Both the position numbers and the translations under genes were made by a program. The notes below the pieces were generated by a model. That model was not told the DNA's origin. It searched no databases and saw only the letters and a program-made list of their open reading frames with translations. A stretch of DNA of 64,000 nt from Colocasia esculenta (lineage: Eukaryota; Streptophyta; Magnoliopsida; Alismatales; Araceae), in assembly GCA_014218235.1 (NCBI GenBank), contig CM024760.1:66838961-66902960 (forward strand). The letters run 5' to 3'. Positions within the stretch are counted from its first letter, which is position 1. Every line of letters begins with the position of its first letter. Positions 40,865-53,814 of the stretch are shown in pieces.

Positions 40865-43800
40865 TGTAACATCGCGCATTTTTCGGATCTTTACGGATCC
40901 CTGCTTAGTGGGTTTGGTGGCCAATGTGTGGCCCATTAGAGCGTGTTTCAGGTGTTTACGTGCATTGTGAGGCTTGGTGGGCCGCCAGACTAGGCCCAAA
41001 GTGCTCACAGGTTTTCTGCCTGTGAACGCGACAGGGGTGTGCGTCGCGTTCTGAACGTGACAACCTGGTGGTCACGTTCCTGTTACTGTTGTTTGGCGGA
41101 CGTTGTCTGCATGGCTGCCGCGTGTCACGCGCCGGGAAGTCGCCTTGTGAAGGCGACAATCACTCAGGTCGCGACGGGGGTGCATGTCGCGATCTTAACC
41201 GCTGTGCTGTTTTTAAGAACCCTGGACGAACAGAGCTTTCGCAAGCTCTGCTCGGCCAGGGGGAGCTACTGCGGGGTTCCTTCGAGCAGCTCGAGGTTCT
41301 GGAGATGTGTGGTGCATGTTCTCTCCGCGAGGACATCGTGTGGAGTGGGGGAAACGCCGAGGGATCTTTGATTTTCGCATTCTTCATGAAGGTAGGGTGT
41401 TATACCTTGTTTCGTGTTGTGGATTGCATGTTAGTTCGTTTATTGCTTTGAAAACTATAGATACCATGCTAGGGTATCCATTAAAGCATGTAAAATGTGA
41501 ACTAAGTATGGTTTGAATGGTTTGGAATGGTGGTCCGTGGAGTTGCTTCCGGATTAGGGTTCGCGCCTGCTAAGGTGACGACCCTGGGCGTCGCGTTCTT
41601 AACGCGATAGCCCGATGCGTCGCGTTCCAGTTTGGAAAGCGACACATTAAAGGGTCACGACCGGATGGCGACCAAGGGTTCTGTCGCGACAAGGTTGCGA
41701 CATCCTTACCTGTCGCGTTGTGGTTTTTTGTGGTGGCATGTCGGGGCGTCGCGTTCTGAAGGCGACCTGGCCCCTTGTCGCGACCTCAGCTGAGAGGTCC
41801 CGTTATGCATGCTTTATGTATTTTGAATATCCGGTTAGTGGTATTTGTTGTACATGGCAATGACTGGTAGAGCCAGTGCACTTGTTATGCTCATGAAGCG
41901 TGTTGCTCACGAGGTGGGCATGTTTTATGTGGTTAATGTGTTATGTACGTAATCGGCTTGGTGTTTACGTAGTATGTGTGGTGCGTTGGCACCTGTAGCA
42001 CTCTTGGAGCGTGCTGTCCATGTGTTGGACATGTTGTTTATGTGAATGACGTATGGTGCACCTGACTGGTGTATTATACACGTGGTGTCTACGTGGTTTG
42101 AATGCCGTGCATGTAGTTTGTGTGTGCATGGAACATCGTAGATTACTGTGTTTATTGTGTCTTAATTATTGTGGTTAGTCCGTGGTGTTGTGGCAGTGAG
42201 GTTCATGTTTGAACCTAGCCTTGATCCTTTAGGATCTTTTATAAGTTATCCTCGATGGATAATTAGTAAAGTATAAGTATGGTTATTACGTGATTATTGT
42301 GTACTGTGTTTAGTGTGGCAGTGGAGGTCACAAGGTGACCGATGACAGGCCGTGGTGTTATTATTAATATGGTTTATATGTGTTATGGTGTAGGTTAGCT
42401 TGTGAGTCACGAGTGACCAGGACAAGCTATTCCTCACATATGTACCGTGGTTTGTAATAAAGATGGAACATGTAAGTGTCGTGGTTTGTGTATTTCCGAG
42501 TGTGGTGGTCCGGCGCCTATTCCAGAATGCCTCTCTAGTCGGGCACCCCAGGTTCTTTGTGAGCCAGGCACCATGTGTTTGTTGTGCTCGAGGTTTGTCC
42601 CGGTACTTGCGTGGTACCGTCGAGGTCTGTGTCGTCTGTCTGGACACCCTCACTCCTGTGTTTGAGTTGTACGTCCGGCTGAGGGAAAGACGACAGTAGG
42701 GCAACGGCTTGTGTTTGTGGGTGTGCAGTTGCTTGTAGCGCACTCGTGGTTGGGGGTACGGACACCAGTAGACGTACTGGTCCCCAGCTAGTCTTGTTTT
42801 CCAGTGCCTCACTTTAGGGTGCTCCGGCCAGAGACCCTAAAGGTGCCAGGCATGGAACTGTAGCTGTGTGTCTGCAGGTGTGGTGTTGGTTGGTCTCCAC
42901 AGTTGTTTGACTTGTTCTCGTGGAGCGACAGTTGGACCTTTCGTCCGTGACTGCGAGACTGAGAGGTTGTTCTTGTGTTGTGTTGTCCGGGTTAGATATC
43001 GGCCTGATCAGCCAATAGTCCATTCCCGTGTGGTGGCGTCGTTCCTTTCCGACTCGTGCTTTGCCACTGGCTGTGGCTCGTGAGTTTGTGACTCGTAGTC
43101 GAGGTTTGACCCGTTCGAGGTGTGCCCTAGTGTTGGCACAGTTGTGACTGCGGTTGTATCTTGTGATGTGCCCGAGTGGTGGCACAATTTTGGTTATGGT
43201 TGGTGAGTATTGACTCACCAAATGTCGATTAGCTCGCTATGGTGTGCCCTGTTTCAGCACTGGTTTACTTGCGGTTTCCATGCTGGTACCTTGTGGTAAT
43301 AGGTACCTGTACCCCGTGTGGGTAATGGTTTGTGGTGGTACGTCATATACTAGTCTTTTCTGGTGTTGATGTGGAATTGTGTTTTGTGGAGGTCGTGTGG
43401 TGTGACCTTCCACTCAATGTGCTTTACCCTTCTTCGAGAAAGCTTCTGTATATGGTTTTCGTCTGTGAAGGATTGGCCGTTGTAGCCGGCCCTGCCATTT
43501 TGTGTGTGGCTTCCAACATATTGTGGTTTGGGGTATAAAGGGCCAACTTTTGGTTAGCAGTCCTGTTACCCACGTACTTGAGACTCGCCTGTGAAGCTTA
43601 TAGCCTAGAATGTGGTTTGCCTGTGAGGCCTGAGGCCTAGGCGTTACTGTTGTTGAGCGGACTAGTGGTGTGGAGCTAGTCCTGTTGTTCCCTCTTACTT
43701 TCCGAAGTTGTGAATAGTTAATGTGTTTATATTTAATTACAATTTAAATTCAATTGTTGTGAGCATGAAATGGTTTGGCTATTGGTGCTGCCAGTGAGAC

Positions 43801-44236
43801 CCTTTGGGGTTGAGGTGTCCGTGGTTTCGGTGTTGTTTTGGGTAGCCCCTACTGAGCCTGTGACTTGTTGAGGCTCACTTCCCTACAGTTCTTTTCAGGG
43901 CTTGCCGTGTGTTTGGCTTGCAGCGGTGTTGTGTCAGACTTGTACCACCAGCAGTTGAGTTGTAGTTAGTAGTGTTATGTGAGCTTGTGCTCCCTCAAGG
44001 TATGCCCCAGGTAGTTGTACTTTTTAATTGGACATGTAATAATGTAATGGGACAGTTGTAAATTGTTATATGCAGGCATGATCACATGTACTTTCTTGTG
44101 TCTTATACTGTGTAGTTGTGTTTTATATTTTTACTGGACACTTGTGTGAGCTATCCCTTGCGAGACTTCAGTCCGTTCGTGGGAGACGGATCTGGATATG
44201 GAGCCTTATTGGGCATAAATATCCAGGGCCGTCACA
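40865..44236 (+). mobile_element. Solo LTR (gypsy, Tekay-like), 3.4 kb
   Basis: Begins TGTAACATCGCGCA and ends GGGCCGTCACA, with an exact 5-bp duplication CTTTT at 40860-40864 and 44237-44241. No internal region, primer site or second LTR. It is rich in GTCGCG/CGCGAC motifs between about 41025 and 41800. The ORFs inside (for example 42294-42812, 42814-43221) have no known domains. Confidence 0.85.
41025..41800. repeat. GTCGCG/CGCGAC motif cluster in the solo LTR
   Basis: Repeated GTCGCGTTC, GCGACA, GTCGCGAC and GGTCACGTTC motifs on both strands, as two blocks (about 41025-41200 and 41570-41790). Many form short inverted pairs. Confidence 0.7.
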
Positions 44237-47213
44237 CTTTTCCTCAAAACATGGAGTTTTGACATATATAAAGAGAGTGTGGTAGGTGACTTCTAAGTCG
44301 AATAGATCATACCGTTATACCTACCACCTCATTTTCTATTGACCCTGTAGCAACTCTAAATTTAAAATTTTAATAAATAGATTTAAATTTGAATAAAAGG
44401 TGAATAAATTGAATAAAATGAAATTAAACTGAAACCCAATAAGCCAAATTAGGTAATGGGTTACACAAATGGTCCATACATGAGTTATTGGGCCTAAATA
44501 GAAAGAGCCGAAGTTGGATGGGAGATAATTAAGTGAAAATTTGTACCTAAAATATCAATAATTAGAAAAGGTTAAGATAATTACTAATTAATCCATATTT
44601 ATCCTAAAAAGGAGCACTAGACTTACCCAAACCCTTTGCCAATGAAATTAGAGTTCTCCCCAATCCTATTAGATGGATAAAGGTAAGAAAATAAGGAGAT
44701 AAATGTAGAATTCGGAGTTTGAAAGGAATGAGGAGTTTTAAGTGAATAAGGACTCTTAAACAAGCAAATACACCTCCAATTCGTCTCTAGTCGACCCTAG
44801 GCTTTCTCTGAGGCTTGAAGCACGAAGGATAGGAGGTTTGACGAGGAGAGCAAGGAGGAAAGGCTAGGAACAAGGAGGATTCGTCATCTTTACATATCTC
44901 CAAACCCCAGGATTGCACAGCGTGAAAGGTAGGCAATCTCTCAAGCAAAACAAATTAAATTCGTCCCTAGGTAGACCATGATCCCCTCTTGCAAATCCCT
45001 ATGTTTTCCCCAATTTCTATCGTGCCATGGATGAGTATTTCATGTTCAAAGTTCTGTCATGAACATGTACCCGACTTGACTTGTTTGCCCAATCCCATGA
45101 CCATGCTTAACTTCGGATCATGAAACTTTTACTGTACAGACTACTCGATGTCTGAAATCCATTGATACTATTTTCCCCAATTTCTATCATATACCATCTT
45201 CGAATTAAATCAGATTCCATCACTGTGTATGTTTTTAGGTCACCAAAATGTAACATAATCAAAGCATGTCCATACCATGCCTATTTTCTAATTACTCATT
45301 TCTGTTGATACTCCTGCATGTCTACTTTCGTTTAAAACTGATTTTAAAATTTTTGGACATGTATACGATTTTATATTTAAATTTGAATGGCCCTGTATCA
45401 AGTCCATGGAGGACTGGCCCGAAATCCCAAAGGAACCAGTTCACCCTTGGGGTTCGGCCAGACCCTCTGAGAACGCGACGGCCCGACCCGCCGTGATTCT
45501 CTAGAGGGTCGCGACAGAAGAGTGCACTGCATCATGAATGCGACGGCTTGACTCATTGCGATCTCTAGGCCCGTACCGATTGTCCAGAATGCGACAGATC
45601 CCGACGTCGCGATCATGGATCGACTACCCTAATCGCGACGGTTCACCCTGTCGCGTTTAGAGCATCTGTCAATTGGCCTGTTACTGTTATAATGAATGCG
45701 ACTGACCTAACCATCATGATTTGAAATGCGACAGGAGCCCCCGTCGCTATTTCACTGTTGCAACTAGAACCATAATTCTTTACTAAATCTATGTTAATCA
45801 TGTCAATTAACTACTATTTAACCCTTAATTTGTTCTGTTATGAACAATAATGACATGTTTAATGATATTGGACAATATTCACATGATATTCATTAAATAA
45901 AATCTATGTGCACAACTACATCTTGTTATCATGATTACCTTACACATGCACACACTTTACGTAAATGTTTGCCATGAAACCCTATCAATTTACTCAATAA
46001 TATATCTGGTAATTAAGTACAATTATTCATATAATCTCCCAATTATTTTAATGAACTTGTCTTCATTTTATCCATGCATTTGTATACCGCTATCGCGTCC
46101 CTTGCCTTCGAGCACTCGAGGCAAGACGAACAACGTTTCATTACACACATCTATCTTAGATTGGACGACATCTCCGTTGGGAATACTCCTGATAGGACCA
46201 GGAACTCCTTGTCAAGGCCTTCATAAGTCTCCTTGGCTTTGGCGGACATCCATTGCCGATGAGCGGGTTATATCACAAAAATCTATTTTTCCTTTAGGGA
46301 TCAGCATGATCCAACGACCTTAGTTTGTTCTCTCTCACCTTGGGATCATGCCGGACCTCTGGCCTGTGTTCGTAGCTCAGTTAGTGGGTGGATGTGACTT
46401 CTACCAGACTGGCGGCACATGACCATGTGTGTTGTGCAACTATTGTTATCACCTGTTTATTGTTGTTTTACGATTTTGACCCTATTCTCATCTACTAGCT
46501 CTATTCTCTCATCTGTTCACATTCTCTCAATACTCTCATCTATTCGTCTACTACTACTCTCATCTATTCTTGGTACTCTAGTTTGCCATACACTTATTGT
46601 CTAAGATAATAAACATAACCAATGCTATGCAATAGGGCCCGATCTGGTCCTAGGAGGTGCGCCCGAAAAATGCTATTTGCCCAGGGGAGTTCAATGATCA
46701 GGATGTTGGCATTACATCTAGTGCCATTTATACTATCAAGATTTAATCTGTGACAATCAATCACTATACTATGTTCTCTCGGTTGACAAGAAGCTCGACC
46801 AAAAGTGCTGATACTGCTGGAGTGACGAGGTCAGCTTGAGCCGAGAGGACCCAAGAGAAGACAGAGAGCCGAGGTGGACACCGTCGAGCTCCCAACCTTT
46901 AAAGACCACTGATGTAGCTCGGTGGGTAGACACTCCAACGACCAAGTCAGCTCAGGAAGTTGGAGATAAGAATTTTAGTGCTAAAAAATAGCGTACCTTG
47001 TGATGGAATATCTCTGCTTCTTTTATAGGGCTAGGAGGTTTTACTTGACAGCTGTGAATCTTCATAACTCTCGCCAGAGCCGTTATGACCTTTGATGGCG
47101 CCAATCCAAAAACAACTAGCGAGATCAGAGGGATTGTGCCCTTCATGACAGTAATTTCCATATAAATGAGGGCAAGAGGACGTGGACTCCGGGAATCTCA
47201 CGATCAAATGAGC

Positions 47214-50033
47214 TGTAACATCCCGAAAATTTAGTAAGTTAAAATTTCAGAAATAAAGGGGGATAAATTAATTAAACATATGGGAGAGACTTCCAACACC
47301 ATGTGATAATGATCCATTAACAAGATTGGTCCAATAGAACACATTTGGCCCAAGGATATAAACAAACTAGGACAGGAAATTGTCCAGAATTTCGTGTATG
47401 TAATCATGCCATAATTGGAGAGGGCAAGTTAGGGTTAAAATTAAGATAATTAGTCATGCAAGGTAAGCCAAAACCGAACCCAACCCCAATTGGTGGTTTC
47501 CTAAACCATTACTACTTCCTTTGGAGGAAAGAGTCCCAGATTTCTTGGAAAACAGGGAGCAGAATTTGCAGCCCTTTTCCTAGTCTCGTTAGGACTCTTA
47601 ACTACAACCTAAATCTATAAGAACTCGTCCTCAAACTCTTGGGGAATGTTTAACAACGAGTTGGGGTCGTTTGGAGGCAGGCTAGAGCTTCTGAGGAGCA
47701 GGAGAAAGGTTGGGAACCTGGAGCTTCATCCCCTGCATCCCCTGTTGCGTCCAGAACATCGACTGTTCTTAGATCTTCATAAAGATAGGTGTTCTCGGCC
47801 AAGATTAAAGAAAACCAACACCATCATGTAGTTCTTTGAGTCTAGGTTCATTTGCAATTGGTTTGACTGGTTTTCATGGAGTATACATTGTGTATTGGTG
47901 ATTTTCCCGAAGTCTCGCACAGTTAGGGCTTTTCCCGTTCTTCTTATTTTGCATATAATTCGAGACCGAATTTGACTAACCTTTCTTCATGAACGTTCTT
48001 CCAATTGAAGTCACGATCATCTTCTATGTTGTACGTTTTATCCAAAAACCCTTCGTTACAGAGTTAGGAATATGATAAGAGAGTCTCTGCATGATACTAC
48101 GATTTCGGGCTACTCTTGACTTTTTGTTCTTCATATGTTTTCTTGAGATTCGAGACCGAATTAGATCAAACCTTCAACATCAAAGTTCTTCTACTAGTTG
48201 TTATCTTCATCTTTTGTGTTGAATATTTTGTCTAAATGTCATTCATTAGAAAGTTATAAGAGGTGGAAGTGAATCGCTACAAGAGACCTGTTTTCTGGTT
48301 ACACCTGACCATGTGTTTTGTTCTGGAAGGGCCACTAGTGTCGACACTACTTGAGGTAGTGTCGACACACTGTCCCAAAACAGCCCAGATGGTGTTCTGG
48401 GAAGGTCTCTAGTGTCGACACTACTTGGGCTAGTGTCGACACACTGTCCTAGCTTGGCCAGAAGGTGTTTTGGGAGCTGTCTCTAGTGTCGACACTACCT
48501 GGACTAGTGTCGACACTACTTGACCTTTTTGCTTTGTATTTGAAGCACTGTGTCAACACTACCTGAACTAGTGTCAACACTACCTGACCAGTTTTGCATG
48601 ATTTTGTCTTGTGTTTGGAGCATGGTGTCGACACCACTTGATCTAGTGTCGACACTAACTTACAAGAAATTTGCATAATTTAGGTCTAATCATCTCATGA
48701 TGTCTATTAGCTTGTGCATGATGTTATATAGTATGCATGGACCTAAAATAAATCAATCCATTGAAAAATAGTAATGATATGAATATGATTCTAATGTGTA
48801 ATTGTGATTGATCTTATGTCCAATGGATTATCTTGTGATCTTGCTTATTGTCAATTGATAAAATAAGAATATGATATAAATGTGGGGATGAATACCTGTT
48901 AGTATGGACATGTAGTGGTGTTAATGTTATGATTTGCATATGAGTTTCATGGTTACATGTTTTCCGGTGTTAAATTAATTACTTGTTATATGCATACATG
49001 TTAGAAAAGCATATGTCTACATACGATCTGTCTTTAGAAACATCCTCTTGTCAAGTCATTAATGAATTATGAAACATAAGATACGTCATTATCTTGCCTT
49101 GTTCTTTTGAGCTGTTTCTCATTCCTTGACTCTATGAATGATCATGTTCTTTTTCCTACGAGCTTGTTATTGAAACTCTGTGGCCATAATATGAACCTGT
49201 TTGTTCGGCACAATGTGGGACTCCGGTCCAAAACTTGATCCAATGCCTGTGCAATAGGGGCCCTGTCCGGTCCTGGGGAGGAGTGCCCCAACGTACTTGT
49301 TAACCGCGGGAGTATGGACTCTTGGTGCTTGGCATAGGACAACTGACATGCAAGATTGTGAAATGTGCCTCCTGTTTGACATGATAAGTTTGACTTGACA
49401 TGATATGATACATCTGTTCATGTGAACACATGAGATCTGTTTGAATATGGCCAATCTCTTCTGATATGATTTTATTCTTGAAATATCTGTCCATGGTATA
49501 TGAAACTTGACATTTTTATTTGATATGATATCCGTTCTATTCTGCTATTCGATCTGTTAGTATTGCATACATTGTCATCATATTCATATGCATATCTTCC
49601 TATTTAAAATGTTAATCATGTATACTAGTGCCCGTACGTTATTGAGATGTAATTCTACTGAGCTAGTTCACTCACCCCTATCATCCTGCCCTTTTCAGGT
49701 AGTGATGAGGAACCAGAGGAGTCGGATGGGGCAGGGCAAGAGTGATGAGCACCCGTCATATGAATAGTTGACAGTTTAGAAATAGACAATTGAGTAGTTG
49801 ATGTATTAGAGAACATTGTTATTGATAATGAACTCCTTTCAGTGAGTTCTTCTTATGTAAGGTTGTAACTAGTTGAATGGAATGGAATAAAGTATACTTT
49901 TGGTGACCATATTACAGTCTCAAATGTGTTATTATATTCAATTGTGACTCTGCGCTATTCAACTGTGATACGTTTGTTTGCATCGTTCACGTCCCTCGGT
50001 ATTTATTCCGCTGCTAAATATCGGGGCGTGACA
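47214..50033 (+). mobile_element. Solo LTR of the Tekay family (same family as 17638-27201)
   Basis: 2820 bp starting TGTAACATCCCGAAAATTTAG and ending TCGGGGCGTGACA, the reverse complement of the Tekay LTR ends at 17638/27201. Exact duplication TGAGC on both sides (47209-47213, 50034-50038). Carries the GTGTCGACAC array at 48338-48655. No internal region remains. Confidence 0.95.
48338..48655. repeat. GTGTCGACAC palindrome array, solo LTR copy
   Basis: Eight perfect palindromes plus two GTGTCAACAC. The spacers differ from those in the Tekay pair, but the arrangement of pairs is the same. Confidence 0.93.
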
Positions 50034-50185
50034 TGAGCTGTTTCTAGAAATCATGCCATCATGCTGGCCGCTGACAGGGCTCTCTCTAGGACATTTCATC
50101 TCAGATATCCGAGACGACCTATGGTCGACCAAGTCAAGTACGAGCTTGGCAACTGATTGACGTCGGCTGAGAACTACCTATATCA

Positions 50186-50587
50186 CTGGCCCCCCAGGTT
50201 CACATTGGGGCGAATAATTGTCCTGAGGTGAAGTTGTTCTCTCCATCATATCGTCGATTTGCCACGTGGTCGCCAGTGGTTGCGCGGATCCCCCGGTGAT
50301 CCGCTACTATTTACTGTCGGTGATGGTTGAGTCTGACCGTATCCTGATGCTGTCAGTGCCGCCGTACCATGTGCCATATCACCCTGCCATAATCACAGTA
50401 TGGTTATATTGTTTGTCAAATCGACGCCTCGACTCCCTCATTAAATGATGGCACTCCTCGATGGTTGCTTGCGTTGGGGATCCGAGTGGTCGCTCAGTGA
50501 CCGTTCTCACTCCGACACATGGTGAGATCGTAGCCGCTGCTAGTGTTAACGCCCCTCAACCATCTGATCCAGCTGACCCCCCTGGGC
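50186..50587. other. Region between the 3' LTR and the antisense gene
   Basis: Starts with CTGGCCCCCCAGG, whose complement is the likely polypurine tract of the Tat element next to its 3' LTR. No coding signal. Confidence 0.5.
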
Positions 50588-50597
50588 CTATAAATAG
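50588..50597 (+). promoter_or_regulatory. TATA box of the antisense gene
   Basis: CTATAAATAG on the plus strand, a near-ideal plant TATA box, about 160 bp upstream of the ATG at 50752 and facing opposite to the retroelement. Confidence 0.65.
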
Positions 50598-50751
50598 TTG
50601 TGACCATCTTTCGAAACACCGCTCTTGTTCGCATGTGCGAGCATCCGTCAGATGATCAGCCGACATCTAGCCGAGGAGTCGACAAATTCCGTTCCGACGT
50701 CCCAAGCATTCTCCCTGCTTGTTATCTGCTTGCTTCCTTCTGAGGTAAGTG

Positions 50752-52634
50752 ATGAGCTCCTCCTCGTCTAGATTTTCCTCCTCGGAGCCTCGCCCCAAGG
50801 GCAGAGTCTCGGAAGGCTCTGCTTTCGAGAGCTACTCTTCATCGTCGCCTTCTCCTTCACCTTCTTGTTCAGATAGGAGTCCCCCTAAGAATACTCAGCC
50901 TGACGTCTTGTGTCGGGTCCCACAGAGTCCTATTCCATTCTGTCGGTCAGCCCTGGGAAGTACATTCCTCAGATGCCCTCATCTCATACGTCGGGCTCGC
51001 GTCGGCAGGCTGACACTATAGCCGATGCCAGATGCGAAACTGACCCCGACACCTTTCATTGGTTAGAAACTCATCCCGACATGATTCTTCTAGTAGACTC
51101 CACTATATACTCTAATAGACAGCTCCGAGTGCATTATACTATGGAGGGGGGTGTTTGCATTTACTCCTAGGCGGTCCTCGCCGGCCTCCGATTCCCCTTT
51201 CACCCTTTCACCATTTTCCTTCTCCTTAAGCTAGGGATCGCGCCATCGCAATTGACCCCAAACTTATGGAGGTCGATTGTCGGCTTCTTGGTGGTATGTG
51301 CTATGGCCGAGGTCCTTCCAACCACGCGCCTCTTTTTCTATTGCTTTTCTGTAAAGGCCTTTGGAGACTGGCTGTATTTCGCAGCTAGGTGAGGCTGACA
51401 AATTCTCAGCTGGATGCCTTCCTCTGTCCATAATTGGAAGAGGAATTTCGTTTTCATCCATAGCCCCTCGGGATGGCCCTTCCCGACCATCTGGTCGGCC
51501 ATCAACATCTGAGATAAAGCCTTTGGATCCCCGAAGCTCAATGCTTCCAAGCACTCGAAGTTCGAGTCTCTGCAGGCGGTGGAGGCCCGACCTATTCGAG
51601 CCATCTGAGAAGCTACTCCAGTTAATCACCGAGGCCACTCAAGGTCATAACCTCATTGATAGATCTTTAGCTGATTAGTCACTTCTAAAGCCTGATGGTT
51701 CTTTTCTTCTTGAAAGCGATGGCCGACAAGGGGACTTCGTCGGATCCCAAGGCGAGGAAAGGGCCTTCTCTTTCCGAGTTGGCACGAAGCAAGGTGCTTC
51801 CGAGGGGCAAGAAAGGCACCTCGACCAGCCAAGCGCGTCCGTGACCCAGAGGACGCTCTCGTTGTCACTCAAACGACGGCCCAAGATACTCAGGTAGATC
51901 ATCCGGAGAAGAGGTTCATGCCTAAGTGCCCTTGACTCTCGCCGACGTCCCCGACTATTGTTCCTACGGGTTCCAACCTTCCTCAGGAATCCGACCAATC
52001 TGTCACTGCGACCGAATGGGGGCATCATGCCCTTCCCGTCGAGGTGAAGGTGAACGTGTTGGCCAAGCGGCCATGCTAGATCATTGAAGATTTTTATTCT
52101 TCGATGATCTGCCAAATGTCTTCATTCGAGGCGCTCCTTCAACGAGCGGAGGCTTCTCGGTTGTCGGTCGAGTCGAAACTGGCTGTGGAGAAGGAGCTTC
52201 GAATTAGCAAAGCAGAATGGGCGAAGAAGATCGAGGATGAGCTTCGGGCCTCTCTCTAGGTCGGGAAGAAAGCGCTTCAAGCCGAGAAGGAAGCACATAT
52301 GGAGGAGATCCGAGCACACAAGAAAACCAGGGACGAGAATGCGCATCTCGTGGCCGACAAACGAGAGAAAGCAGTGGACGAATACCGTGCCTCAGCTGAG
52401 CTCAAGTCTGAAGTTGCCAACCTCTTCAGGGAAGGTTATAACTACTATCTGGATTGTGTCAAGGAATTGCATGCTGACCTCGACCTTTCCGAGCTAGCAC
52501 TCTCGACAGGGGGTGATGAAGATGGTGGCGAGGATGATGTAGAGATTGCCGCGGTGGTTGACGAGTCATTGGCTGCCGTGGTAGAGGAAACTCTCGGTGA
52601 AGCTACCGACAAGGTTATAGCCGAGGATCCTTAG
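50752..52634 (+). pseudogene. Antisense ORF of the Tat element, gypsy-type 'transposase' domain and coiled coil
   Basis: Begins MSSSSSRFSSSEPRPKGR with a Ser/Pro-rich N-terminus. At about 51030-51290, across frame changes and a TAG at 51168, it encodes the block TMEGGVCIYS ... AGLRFPFHPFTIFLLLKLG and SQLTPN, which I recognise as the 'putative gypsy-type transposase' family (Transposase_28). It ends in an intact 111-codon coiled coil (52299-52634: MEEIRAHKKTRDENAHLVAD ... LFREGYNYYLDCVKELHADL) with an acidic tail. Antisense ORFs of this family between pol and the 3' LTR are known from Grande/Retand-type Tat elements. Function unproven; this copy has several stops. Confidence 0.72.
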
Positions 52635-52804
52635 CTATGTATTTGGTCGGCCCGAGCGAGAGAATTTTTGTACTCTTTTTTGGCATGGTGTCAAGGAGGC
52701 TTAATGCACCTTTTCTAGTGGATATATAAACTTTCCCATCGTTTAGTTCATCTTTTTATCGTATCGACTCGTTTGTCAGAATGAGCGCCTAAGCGTCACG
52801 TATG

Positions 52805-53047
52805 AATAGTGCCAAACTGACCCCATCTGAGGGGTGAGTGCCAAACTGATCCCAGAGAGAGTGCCGAAGCAAGTTCGTCTAGAGAGTACCGAAGCGACTT
52901 CGTCTAAGGGGTGAGTGCCGAGGCGACCTCTTCTAAAGAGTGCTGGAGCGACCTCGTTAACAGTTAGAGTGCCGAAGTGACCTCGTTAATAGCTAGAGTG
53001 CCAAAGCGACCACATTAACAGATAGAGTGCCAAAGCAACCTCGTTTA
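52805..53047. repeat. Minisatellite between antisense gene and integrase
   Basis: About eight degenerate units of roughly 30 bp containing AGAGTGCCGAAGCGACCTCGTT. The last three are the most regular (AACAGTTAGAGTGCC, AATAGCTAGAGTGCC, AACAGATAGAGTGCC). It lies between the convergent 3' ends of the antisense gene and pol. Confidence 0.85.
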
Positions 53048-53055
53048 TTGATAAT

Positions 53056-53814
53056 TCATGGATAATAACATCGGAGATGCTCGGCATTCCATGTTCTCGG
53101 AATGGTCGACCCATTCAGATTTTCCAGACAGTACGCTCCGTGGCCAAGATCCTCAACGACACGATATGGGCCTTCCCAATCGGGGGATAACTTTCCGCTT
53201 GCTGATTTCAAGTCGGAGACGGCTATCTTTCGCAGGACAAGGCTGCTAGTGCTGAAGCGACGAGGCCTAACACCTGAGTCAAACTTCCGCTTCATCTTGC
53301 GCTGGTATGCTTCAATTTTTGTCGCTGCCTCATTCCGCCGCTCTTCGATGAGATCTAGCTCGGCTTGTAGCGAGTGGTCATTGTCCTTGCGCTCGAAACC
53401 CATGACTCTTCCTGAAGGCACGAGGAGCTCCACCGGGGTTACCACTTGCACTCCAAAGGCGAGTGCGAAAGGAGATTCTTGGGTAGCTTTTCGGGGTGTC
53501 ATCCGGTACGCCCAGAGCACATGAGAGAGCTCCTCGACCCACCGGCCTTTGTGGTCGCCTAACCTCCTTTTTAGTCCTTCAAGGATGGTTTGGTTTGTCA
53601 CTTCGGCTTGCCCATTAGCTTGAGGATGAGCGACCGAGGAGAACCAATGATCGATTCCGAGCTTTTCGCAGTTGCGGCAAAATCTGGCATTATCAAACTG
53701 CTTGCCATTGTCCGTTATGATCGTTCTCGGTAGCCCAAACCTGCATATAATATTTTTCCAGAAAAACCCCCAAGCGTTAGCGTCAGTTATTTTCGCTAGC
53801 GGCTCGGCCTCCAC
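53056..53814 (-). CDS. Tat-type integrase, catalytic and C-terminal part
   Basis: 252 codons ending at the natural C-terminus. Contains the second catalytic Asp (LPRTIITDNGKQFD), the Glu block (NGQAEVTNQTILEGLKRRLG), the HVLWAYRMTPRKATQESPFA region and the C-terminal module SPDWEGPYRVVEDLGHGAYC. This is the longest undamaged pol segment of the element. The first Asp and the zinc domain are upstream beyond stops. Confidence 0.88.
   Translation of the reverse strand: MEAEPLAKITDANAWGFFWKNIICRFGLPRTIITDNGKQFDNARFCRNCEKLGIDHWFSSVAHPQANGQAEVTNQTILEGLKRRLGDHKGRWVEELSHVLWAYRMTPRKATQESPFALAFGVQVVTPVELLVPSGRVMGFERKDNDHSLQAELDLIEERRNEAATKIEAYQRKMKRKFDSGVRPRRFSTSSLVLRKIAVSDLKSASGKLSPDWEGPYRVVEDLGHGAYCLENLNGSTIPRTWNAEHLRCYYP

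Larger units (their letters stand above)
46809..50185 (-). repeat. 3' LTR of the Tat element, interrupted by a solo LTR
   Basis: Pieces 46809-47213 and 50034-50185 match the intact 548-bp LTR at 61646-62193. A TATA-like TATAAAA on the minus strand (47021-47027) matches the one at 61858-61864. Confidence 0.92.

Noticed and set aside
42294..43221. Two minus-strand ORFs of 172 and 135 codons inside the solo LTR
   Set aside because: No domains, Thr/Arg/His-biased composition, and the surrounding exact duplication shows this is LTR sequence.
44341..44345. GACCC as target duplication of the 44346 LTR
   Set aside because: The right flank is CCATT, so there is no match.
51264..52115. Minus-strand ORFs of 124 and 146 codons opposite the antisense gene
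   Set aside because: They are in the pol-sense strand but have no retroelement motifs; the plus strand carries the recognisable domain and coiled coil.
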